From NCBI GenBank assembly GCA_943328885.2, contig CALQBT020000164.1, positions 1-6,466 on the forward strand: a stretch of DNA of 6,466 nucleotides, in the 5' to 3' direction. A model generated the notes under the pieces. The model saw only the letters and a list, made by a program, of their open reading frames with translations, did not search any database and had not been told where the DNA came from. Source of the stretch: Bordetella parapertussis (GTDB lineage: Bacteria > Pseudomonadota > Gammaproteobacteria > Burkholderiales > Burkholderiaceae_C). Shown piece by piece: positions 1-6,466 of this stretch. Position 1 is the first letter of the stretch. Every line of letters begins with the position of its first letter. A program made the position numbers and the translations under genes.

Positions 1-986
1 CAGACCAGCGTCGTGCCATAAGCGGGCTGGTATTCATGGAAGCGGCTGCCGTCGACCATGCGTGCGATGACTTCGCGCATGTCGAACTGCACCTTGATGT
101 CGCGTGGAATGATGCCGTAGAGTTCCTGGGGGTCGTAGAACGGCTCTTCGGGCTCCTGCCACTCGATCTCGACTTTTCGGGGACGGCTCCACTGAGCCAC
201 GACATCACGGGCGATCGCGATAGCCTCGTATTCATTCGAGGCGGGGTAGTCGGCCGTGCCCGAAATACGCGTGTGGACATCGCAACCACCGAGTTCATCG
301 GCCGTCACCTCTTCACCGGTGGCGGCCTTGACCAGCGGTGGCCCGCCAAGGAATATGGCGCCATTGCCTCGCACGATGACGCTGTAGTCCGACAACGCCG
401 GCACGTAGGCCCCTCCGGCCGTGCAATGCCCGAGCACGATGGCCACTTGCGGCACGCCCATTTTCGACAGGATGGACTGGTTGCGGAAGATGCGTCCAGC
501 GAACTGACGGTCGGCAAACAAGTCTGCCTGCAGCGGCAGGAAGCCGCCCGCGCTGTCGCACAGATGGACCATCGGCAAGCGGTTTTCGATTGCGATGTCG
601 GTGGCGCGGACGATTTTCTTCACGGACAGCGGATACCAGGCGCCGCCTTTGACACTGGCGTCAGACGCGTGGACCATGACTTCGCGGCCCGATACGATGC
701 CCACGCCCGTGACGACACCGGCGCCGGGAACTTCACCGTCATAGGCCATGTTGGCGGCGAGGGTCGACAGTTCCAGGAACGGCGTTCCAGGGTCCAGCAG
801 TTGCGCCAAGCGGTCGCGCACGAAGAGCTTGTCTTGCCGGGCCAGGCGCTGCAGATCGCGCTCCGGTCGGACCTGTCGAGCCGTTTGCTGTAGGCGCTTG
901 AACTCCTCGGCCAGGCGATGGTTGTGCTGGTGGTTCGCCTGGTAATCCGGCGACGCCGTTCTCAGCATCGATTCGATGCGCTTCAT
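1..986 (-). CDS. Acyl-CoA carboxylase, carboxyltransferase (beta) subunit, C-terminus cut off by window edge
   Basis: This subunit moves carboxyl from carboxybiotin to an acyl-CoA and belongs to the MCC/GCC/PCC beta family (cytosolic alpha-beta holoenzyme). Only the first 328 residues are present; relatives run to about 535, so the second crotonase-like half lies outside the window. Visible family landmarks are RDRLAQLLDPGTPFLELS (57-74), SDASVKGGAWYPLSVKK (108-124), CTAGGAYVP (188-196, acyl-CoA oxyanion-hole region), IFLGGPPLVKAATGEEV (211-227) and MREVIARMVDGSRF (303-316). The start is the ATG at 986, which overlaps the stop of the biotin-carrier gene as ATGA; no strong ribosome site precedes it, so translational coupling is likely. 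The loop DSAGGFLPLQ (144-153) differs from the DSGGANLPRQ-like loop I know from leucine-pathway methylcrotonyl-CoA carboxylases, so the substrate may be geranyl-CoA or another branched enoyl-CoA. Family is certain, substrate is inference. It is not AccA/AccD of fatty-acid synthesis, which has a different split. Confidence 0.95.
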   Translation of the reverse strand, partial: MKRIESMLRTASPDYQANHQHNHRLAEEFKRLQQTARQVRPERDLQRLARQDKLFVRDRLAQLLDPGTPFLELSTLAANMAYDGEVPGAGVVTGVGIVSGREVMVHASDASVKGGAWYPLSVKKIVRATDIAIENRLPMVHLCDSAGGFLPLQADLFADRQFAGRIFRNQSILSKMGVPQVAIVLGHCTAGGAYVPALSDYSVIVRGNGAIFLGGPPLVKAATGEEVTADELGGCDVHTRISGTADYPASNEYEAIAIARDVVAQWSRPRKVEIEWQEPEEPFYDPQELYGIIPRDIKVQFDMREVIARMVDGSRFHEYQPAYGTTLV

Positions 987-1488
987 GCCGTTCGACCCGA
1001 AGGCTCAAGGCTGACCAGCACCGCATCGCGGTCGAAGGTCTGGCCGATCTGCACATGGACTTCGCGAACGACGCCATCGAGTCCCGCGAAGATGGCGGTT
1101 TCCATCTTCATGCTTTCGATCACGAGCAGGAGGTCGCCGCGACGAACCTCTTGCCCGGCAACCGCGTTGAGCGCGATCACCGAGCCGGGCATCGGCGCGC
1201 GAGAGAGCGCCTCGACACCGTCATCGGCCTGGCTCGCGAAGCGTTGCAGGTTGTGGCTGTGGCTGAGCGTGGCGGTCTGGCCATCGATGTGCAGGTGGAT
1301 CTCATCGCCATGCACGGCCAGATGCAGCGCCATCCTTCTGCCGTCCACCACCAGTTCGTGAAGCTGCTGGCCGACGGTTCGCAGCGACACCGCGGCATGG
1401 GTCGAGCCCAGGTGCAATTCGTAACCCTGCGGGGCGCGCGACAGCCAGACTTCGTGCGTCTGGTCGTCGAGTTTGAGGGCGTGCTTCA

Positions 1489-1489
<1 letters not shown>
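983..1489 (-). CDS. Stand-alone biotin carboxyl carrier subunit (BT-like + BCCP domains of an alpha chain)
   Basis: This 168-residue protein carries the swinging biotin arm between the biotin carboxylase and the carboxyltransferase. Residues 1 to about 80 are beta-rich and resemble the BT (BC-CT interaction) region of MCC/GCC alpha chains. Residues about 97-163 are a biotinyl/lipoyl domain: APMPG at 98-102, then ESMKME at 125-130 with Lys128 the expected biotinylated lysine, then the second half-repeat. In the usual family this is the C-terminal third of one alpha polypeptide; here it is its own frame. Its ATG (1489-1487) shares one base with the upstream TGA (TGATG), with no good ribosome site, which suggests termination-reinitiation and near-stoichiometric expression with the carboxylase. 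Its own stop overlaps the beta-subunit start (ATGA). One extra base at the TGATG junction would rejoin the two frames, so a frameshift, natural or from sequencing, is the main alternative. Domain identity is certain; separate-subunit status is likely. Confidence 0.9.
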
Positions 1490-2973
<1,484 letters not shown>

Positions 2974-2980
2974 GGCTTTG

Positions 2981-2985
2981 CTCCC
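2981..2985 (-). promoter_or_regulatory. Ribosome binding site GGGAG for biotin carboxylase TTG start
   Basis: The minus strand reads GGGAG here, seven bases before TTG at 2973. It is the best Shine-Dalgarno match near the 5' end of this gene and is the main reason for preferring TTG over the upstream GTG at 3033. Confidence 0.55.
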
Positions 2986-3070
2986 GCCGACGGCGTGCCG
3001 GCTTGGTGCTGACCTTAGTGGAGCCAGACTCACATTGTTCTCGGTGTTTGTCCGGAGTGCGACTGAACCC

Positions 3071-3106
3071 AGCCAAAGATGTAATGGACAGCACTTGCTT
3101 TTGGCT
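3071..3106. repeat. Inverted repeat, 7-bp perfect arms with nested short palindrome
   Basis: AGCCAAA (3071-3077) and TTTGGCT (3100-3106) are exact reverse complements around a 22-base spacer. The spacer includes AGCACTTGCT (3090-3099), whose outer four bases are also inverted. The position in the middle of the divergent intergenic region fits an operator for a dimeric repressor or an mRNA leader hairpin. The symmetry is seen directly; the role is inference, and arms this short can arise by chance. Confidence 0.4.
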
Positions 3107-3134
3107 TCTGCTGACGCAATGCGGAGTGTTGAAA

Positions 3135-3186
3135 GATCAGGGTGGGTGATCAGGGTGGGTGATCAGGGTGGGTGATCAGGGTGGGT
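3135..3186. repeat. Four perfect tandem copies of a 13-bp unit (GATCAGGGTGGGT)
   Basis: Units occupy 3135-3147, 3148-3160, 3161-3173 and 3174-3186 with no mismatch, and sequence diverges at once on both sides apart from a shared GA after the last copy. Each internal junction creates the palindrome TGATCA, so TGATCA recurs at 13-bp spacing, and every unit has the G-rich tract GGGTGGG. The array sits 28 bp before the preferred dehydrogenase ATG, so it falls in the promoter or 5' leader of that operon. It may be a set of protein-binding sites, a slippage-prone phase-variable tract, or a G-rich leader structure. It is not a CRISPR array: there are no spacers. Confidence 0.9.
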
Positions 3187-3201
3187 GACGCAGGACGAGC
3201 C

Positions 3202-3206
3202 GAAGG
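3202..3206 (+). promoter_or_regulatory. Ribosome binding site GAAGG for acyl-CoA dehydrogenase
   Basis: GAAGG ends eight bases before ATG at 3215. This supports ATG 3215 over the in-frame GTG at 3185, which lies inside the last tandem repeat unit and has only an AGGG-like match three bases away. Confidence 0.5.
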
Positions 3207-3214
3207 CGAACGAC

Positions 3215-4405
3215 ATGGGCATGAGCGCGACACAGGTTTTTCAAGGCCTGACTTCGGACGAGTCTGAAATTCTTTACCAGGCTGACCGATTCGCTCAGGC
3301 CGAGCTGTATCCCTTGGCCAGACGCATGGATGACGAGGAATGGTGGCCGGCGGAGGCCTTTGCGCTGATCGGCCGCAACGGTTACTTCGGCATCACTGCG
3401 CCCGCGGCGCTGGGTGGTTCATCGGCAGGCTTGTTCACGAGCGGCCTGGTGCTGCAGGCTTTTGCGCGCTGGAACCACGCGCTGGCGCTGTCTTGGGTGG
3501 CGCACGAGAACCTCTGTCTGCACAACCTGCTGAGGAATGCCTCGCAGGAGCAGTTGCTGCGCCATGCCCCGAGCATGTGCCGTGGCGAAGCGATAGGTGC
3601 TCTCGGACTCACCGAACCAGGCGCCGGGTCTGACGCACTGGGCTCGATGCGCACGACGGCGGTGCTCGAGGGTGATCACTACCTCCTCAACGGCACCAAG
3701 CTCTACATCACGAACGGTCCGGTGGCCGACTTGATCCTCGTGTACGCGAAGACGGACCCGGGTCGAGGCTCGCAAGGCATTTCCGCGTTCATCGTCGAAT
3801 CGAGCTTTCCGGGTTTTAGCGTCGCTCAGAAGCTCGTGAAGATGGGCTTTCGGGGCAGCCAGACCGCTGAGCTGCTGTTCGACAACTGCCGGGTTCCTGT
3901 GGCCAACCGGGTTGGCGAGGAGAACCAGGGCGTGAAAATCGTGATGAGCGGGCTCGATCTCGAGCGCGCGATGATCGCGCCGCTGTGCCTGGGCATTGCC
4001 GAGCGAGCGCTTGAGTTGTCGCTGGACTACGCGCGCACGCGTGAACAATTCCGCAAGCCCATCGCAAGCTTTCAGATGATCCAGGACAAGCTGGCGCGGA
4101 TGTATGTTTGGGTCGAATCCATGCGCCTGTTCACCTACCAGGCGCTGCGCGCATGCGATGCCGTCGGCGAACATGGCGAAGCCGGGCGCGGAGATATTCA
4201 CAAAATCACGGCCGCGTCGGTGATGCTCGCGGCCGAGAACATGAACCGCGTGCTTGACGAGGCAGTCCAGATTCACGGCGGCAGCGGCTACATCGGGGAG
4301 TCTGAGATCAATCGTCTGTACCGCGCGATCAAGCTACTGGAGATCGGTGCCGGGACCACCGAAGTTCGCAAGCTGATCATCAGCGGCGAGATGCTGAAGT
4401 CCTGA
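3215..4405 (+). CDS. Acyl-CoA dehydrogenase, isovaleryl-CoA dehydrogenase-type
   Basis: FAD-dependent enzyme that forms a trans-2,3 double bond in an acyl-CoA and passes electrons to ETF. The 396 residues (from ATG 3215) match the usual ACAD length. Landmarks are LTEPGAGSD (132-140, flavin/substrate loop), YITNG (164-168), FRGSQTAEL (212-220), GLDLERAMIAP (246-256), REQFRKPI (276-283), QIHGGSGYI (352-360) and IGAGTTEVRKLI (377-388). Medium- and short-chain enzymes carry the catalytic Glu in a YEGT motif; here that place is Ala379 (GAGT), while Glu250 in DLER occupies the position of the base of isovaleryl-CoA dehydrogenase. This suggests a methyl-branched acyl-CoA substrate. Alternative starts are GTG 3185, inside the tandem repeats, and ATG 3221, two codons in; 3215 has the best-placed ribosome site. 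The stop overlaps the next start by one base (TGATG). A citronellyl-CoA or related branched acyl-CoA role is possible; isovaleryl-CoA itself is unproven. Confidence 0.94.
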   Translation: MGMSATQVFQGLTSDESEILYQADRFAQAELYPLARRMDDEEWWPAEAFALIGRNGYFGITAPAALGGSSAGLFTSGLVLQAFARWNHALALSWVAHENLCLHNLLRNASQEQLLRHAPSMCRGEAIGALGLTEPGAGSDALGSMRTTAVLEGDHYLLNGTKLYITNGPVADLILVYAKTDPGRGSQGISAFIVESSFPGFSVAQKLVKMGFRGSQTAELLFDNCRVPVANRVGEENQGVKIVMSGLDLERAMIAPLCLGIAERALELSLDYARTREQFRKPIASFQMIQDKLARMYVWVESMRLFTYQALRACDAVGEHGEAGRGDIHKITAASVMLAAENMNRVLDEAVQIHGGSGYIGESEINRLYRAIKLLEIGAGTTEVRKLIISGEMLKS

Positions 4406-5250
4406 TGAGCACCGACCAGGATGTTTGGTCAGCGCCGACCGTCTATCGCGGCGACCTTTTTACGGATCAGACCATTTTGGTGTCGGGTGGTGGCACAGGC
4501 ATCGGCCGCGCCATCGCGGCCTTGCTGGCACGCTTGGGTGCGCAGGTGGTGATCTGCGGACGCACGGTGGAGAAGTTGGAGCGCGTGGTTGCCGAGGGGC
4601 GCGAGCGAGGCTACTCGATCGATCCGATCGTTGCCAATATTCGAGACAGCGCGCAGGTCTCGGCGCTGTTCGAGACGATTGCCCGGCGCCACGGCACGCT
4701 CACGGCCATTGTCAACAATGCTGGGGGCCAGTTTCCACAAGCGGCGATCGACTTCAGCGAGAAGGGCTGGAAGGCGGTGGTCGACACCAACCTCAACGGC
4801 ACCTGGTCGATGATGCAGTCGGCCGCCCGGCATTGGCGGGACCGTGGAGCCCCTGGCAACGTCGTCAACATCGTGGCCGTTGTCGAGCGCGGCATGCCGG
4901 GCATCGCGCACACGGCTGCAGCACGGGCCGGTGTTATCGCCGCGTCGCGCACCGTCGCAGTGGAGTGGGCGCCGCTGCATATCCGCGTCAATTGCCTGGC
5001 ACCTGGCCTGACCGATAGCGAAGGCCTGCGCGTCTACCCGCCACAGGCGCAGCGCGAGTTCGTGCTGGCCAATCCGCAGCACCGGCCGGCGACCTTGCGC
5101 GAGATCGCCGAGGCGGCCGTCTTCCTGGTCAGCCCAGCATCGTCGTTCATGACGGGCGAGGTGATGACGGTCGATGGCGGTGGGCGCCTCTGGGGTGAAC
5201 TCTGGACTGCCGGCAGGCCCGAGCACTATCGCCTGCCGGCGCCGCTGTGA
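4405..5250 (+). CDS. SDR-fold oxidoreductase, AtuG / peroxisomal enoyl-CoA reductase-like, without canonical Tyr-Lys pair
   Basis: This 281-residue Rossmann protein belongs to the short-chain dehydrogenase/reductase family. Seen directly: cofactor loop SGGGTGIG (27-34), CGR at 51-53 after the second strand (compatible with NADP(H)), NNAGG (104-108), TNLNGTW (128-134), NCLAPGLTDSEG (196-207) and FMTGEVMTVDGG (248-259). The usual active site YxxxK is absent: in HTAAARAG (169-176) Thr170 and Arg174 stand where Tyr and Lys are expected, and the preceding catalytic Ser is not obvious (NIVAVV, 155-160). The HSGAARAG-like motif and the tail after VDGG recall, from memory, AtuG of Pseudomonas acyclic-terpene catabolism and mammalian peroxisomal trans-2-enoyl-CoA reductase, which have the same replacement. 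It is probably cytosolic and acts on an enoyl- or dienoyl-CoA, and is co-translated with the dehydrogenase (TGATG overlap). Family is certain, substrate and direction are inference; a redox-dead binding role cannot be excluded. Confidence 0.92.
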   Translation: MSTDQDVWSAPTVYRGDLFTDQTILVSGGGTGIGRAIAALLARLGAQVVICGRTVEKLERVVAEGRERGYSIDPIVANIRDSAQVSALFETIARRHGTLTAIVNNAGGQFPQAAIDFSEKGWKAVVDTNLNGTWSMMQSAARHWRDRGAPGNVVNIVAVVERGMPGIAHTAAARAGVIAASRTVAVEWAPLHIRVNCLAPGLTDSEGLRVYPPQAQREFVLANPQHRPATLREIAEAAVFLVSPASSFMTGEVMTVDGGGRLWGELWTAGRPEHYRLPAPL

Positions 5251-5263
5251 AGCGCTGAAGCAC

Positions 5264-5282
5264 TTGGCGTCGGTGACGCTGA
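5264..5282. terminator. Possible weak hairpin between convergent genes
   Basis: GCGTC and GACGC (5267-5271, 5275-5279) form a five-pair GC-rich stem around GGT, with two G-U pairs and a U-A extending it to eight. It lies in the 47-bp gap between the SDR stop and the stop of the convergent SMP-30 gene. No T tract follows on either strand, so it does not meet the usual intrinsic terminator pattern; the position is the main argument. Confidence 0.22.
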
Positions 5283-5297
5283 AGCCACCGTCGGCAT

Positions 5298-6401
5298 TCA
5301 GGCGGCGCCGTGGGCCTCGACATAGAGGGCGTAGACCGAGTGACAGCTGGTCATGTAGAGGCGGTTGTTCTTCGGGCCACCGAAGCACAGGTTGGCGCAG
5401 CGCTCGGGCAGGCGGATGAAGCCGATGGCCTTGCCCTGCGGGTTGAACACCATCACGCCGTCCAGGTCCTCGGACTTGCCCTTGAGCTGGTAGACCTTGC
5501 GCCCGCCCGCCTCAGTCGGCTCGGCCTGCAAGGCGCCATTGCTGCCCCAGCCGCACCACAGGTTGCCGTCACGGTCGACCCGAAAGCCGTCCAGCGCGCC
5601 CTGGTCCGCGGCGTCGATCAGCTTGGTCTTGTTGGACAAGCTCATGCCGTCCATGCCCACGTCATAGCTCCAGATGCTGCGATTGGGTGTACCTTTCCAC
5701 TCGACCACGTAGAGCTTTTTCTCATCCGGTGAGAAGGCCAGGCCGTTCGGGTTGACCAGCTCTGTCAGCACCGCGGTGATCTTGCCATCCGCGGCGATGC
5801 GGTAGACGTTGGTCGTGGTCTGTTCAGGCTTGGCGCGCGAGCCCTCCCATTCGCCGTTGATCCCGAACAGCGGGTCGGTGAACCATATCGAGTCGTCGGA
5901 CTTGATGACGATGTCGTTCGGTGCATTGAGCCGTTTGCCCTCGAAGCTGTCGGCGAGCACGGTGATCTTGCCGTCGCGCTCGGTGCGTGTGACGCGGCGG
6001 GTCACCGAATGCTCGCAGCTCACCAACCTGCCCTGGCGGTCACGGGTGTTGCCGTTGGCGTAGTTGGCGTTGGCGCGGAAGACGCTGAAACTGCCGTCTT
6101 TCTCGCTGTATTTCATGATGCGGTTGTTGGGGATGTCGCTGACCAGCAGGTAAGCGCCTTCGGGGAAGTAGACCGGGCCTTCGGCCCAGCGCATGCCGGT
6201 GGCGACCTGCTCGACCGTGCTGCTGTAGAGGCGGTACTTGGTGAAGCTCGGGTCCAGGATCTGCACCGCCGCGTCTGGGTAACGCTGGTTGGGCTTGAAA
6301 TCGAAGGACTGCGCCCAGGTGCTGGCGCCGAGCGCGGTGAGGCTGGAGCCGGCGGCGGCTTTCAGGAAGCTGCGGCGGGGGCTGTTGTGGTCATCTTGCA
6401 T
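5298..6401 (-). CDS. Tat-exported SMP-30/gluconolactonase/LRE family beta-propeller protein
   Basis: The 367-residue product (from ATG 6401) begins with a twin-arginine signal: SPRRSFLK (7-14), a hydrophobic Ala/Leu segment (15-27) and a plausible cleavage after Ala30 (STWA/Q). It should fold in the cytoplasm and act in the periplasm. The mature part is a six-bladed propeller of the SMP-30 family, metal-dependent lactonases and related hydrolases. Candidate metal ligands are Glu74 in EGPVYF, Asn162 in NAPNDI and Asp271 in LDGFRVD; Asn219 in NPNGLAFSPDE is a further conserved site. Other family patches are NGNTRDRQGRLVSCEH (116-131) and IWFTDPLFG (172-180). The start is chosen because GGAGA precedes ATG 6401 by six bases and the signal peptide starts properly there; an upstream in-frame start at 6455 would add an 18-residue extension. 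It converges on the SDR gene and is probably a separate transcription unit. Family is secure; the lactone substrate is unknown. Confidence 0.92.
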   Translation of the reverse strand: MQDDHNSPRRSFLKAAAGSSLTALGASTWAQSFDFKPNQRYPDAAVQILDPSFTKYRLYSSTVEQVATGMRWAEGPVYFPEGAYLLVSDIPNNRIMKYSEKDGSFSVFRANANYANGNTRDRQGRLVSCEHSVTRRVTRTERDGKITVLADSFEGKRLNAPNDIVIKSDDSIWFTDPLFGINGEWEGSRAKPEQTTTNVYRIAADGKITAVLTELVNPNGLAFSPDEKKLYVVEWKGTPNRSIWSYDVGMDGMSLSNKTKLIDAADQGALDGFRVDRDGNLWCGWGSNGALQAEPTEAGGRKVYQLKGKSEDLDGVMVFNPQGKAIGFIRLPERCANLCFGGPKNNRLYMTSCHSVYALYVEAHGAA

Positions 6402-6466
6402 GGGTCGTCTCCGTGATGTGGGCCTTGCGGGCCTGGGTGTGGCGGTTTTCACCACCGTTTGAAACC
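6402..6466 (-). promoter_or_regulatory. Upstream leader of the SMP-30 gene with ribosome site GGAGA
   Basis: The minus strand has GGAGA at 6412-6408, six bases before ATG 6401, a good ribosome site. Further upstream lies an imperfect inverted repeat, GGTTTTC (6444-6450) against GAAACC (6461-6466) with one unpaired base. The window ends there, so the promoter is incomplete and no -35/-10 can be judged. Confidence 0.5.

Larger units (their letters stand above)
2974..3214. promoter_or_regulatory. Divergent intergenic control region between carboxylase operon and dehydrogenase-SDR operon
   Basis: These 241 bp separate two divergently read operons, so both promoters must lie here or within the first codons. 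The stretch is visibly less GC-biased than the flanking genes. It holds an inverted repeat (3071-3106) and four tandem 13-bp units (3135-3186). The 7-mer CGGAGTG occurs twice in the same orientation (3053-3059 and 3122-3128). I found no convincing sigma70 -35/-10 pair on either strand: TTGCTT at 3095-3100 has no acceptable -10 at 17 bases. No regulator gene is visible beside it. Confidence 0.6.

Noticed and set aside
36..893. Long plus-strand open frame opposite the carboxyltransferase gene
   Set aside because: Its translation has no recognisable motif, and the minus strand here encodes a clear carboxyltransferase. Long antisense frames are expected in GC-rich genes.
3095..3123. TTGCTT as a sigma70 -35 box for the dehydrogenase operon
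   Set aside because: No acceptable -10 hexamer at 16-18 bases; the sequence there is AATGCG-like.
3135..3186. Tandem repeats as a CRISPR array
   Set aside because: Units are 13 bp and contiguous with no spacers, and no cas gene is nearby.
4429..5388. 319-codon minus-strand frame opposite the SDR gene
   Set aside because: Runs across the intergenic gap and into the SMP-30 gene in another frame, has no family motif, and the SDR on the other strand is unmistakable.
6444..6466. GGTTTTC/GAAACC inverted repeat as an operator of the SMP-30 gene
   Set aside because: Arms are short and imperfect, and the window ends at the second arm, so symmetry and promoter position cannot be judged.

Overview
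This GC-rich window, with mostly G or C in third codon positions, looks like chromosomal DNA of a betaproteobacterium, probably of the Burkholderiales/Comamonadaceae type. That placement is inferred from composition and protein flavour and was not checked by any search. It holds six protein genes and no RNA genes, insertion sequences or CRISPR arrays.

The left half (1-2973, minus strand) is a biotin-dependent acyl-CoA carboxylase operon, read from right to left. It encodes a biotin carboxylase subunit (1489-2973), a separate small biotin-carrier subunit (983-1489) and a carboxyltransferase beta subunit (986 to the left edge, where it is cut off). Enzymes of the methylcrotonyl-/geranyl-CoA carboxylase class normally carry the first two parts fused in one alpha chain of about 650-670 residues. 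Here the chain is divided exactly between domains by a one-base stop/start overlap (TGATG), and the next junction is a four-base ATGA overlap.

A 241-bp divergent control region (2974-3214) separates this operon from two plus-strand genes. It contains four perfect head-to-tail copies of a 13-bp unit (3135-3186) and a 7-bp-arm inverted repeat (3071-3106). The plus-strand genes are an acyl-CoA dehydrogenase of the isovaleryl-CoA dehydrogenase catalytic class (3215-4405) and, overlapping it by one base, an SDR-fold protein (4405-5250). The SDR resembles the AtuG/peroxisomal enoyl-CoA reductase group and lacks the usual Tyr-Lys catalytic pair.

Taken together, the divergent cassette looks like part of a catabolic route for a methyl-branched acyl-CoA. 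The dehydrogenase would introduce the 2,3 double bond, the carboxylase would carboxylate the gamma-methyl group (as in leucine or acyclic-terpene breakdown), and the SDR would do an accessory redox or isomer-handling step. The acyl-CoA ligase, enoyl-CoA hydratase, lyase and regulator are not in the window. The substrate cannot be fixed from sequence alone.

The right end (5298-6401, minus strand) is a convergently oriented gene for a Tat-exported SMP-30/gluconolactonase-family beta-propeller protein. It lies 47 bp from the SDR gene, and a functional link to the cassette is possible but unproven.
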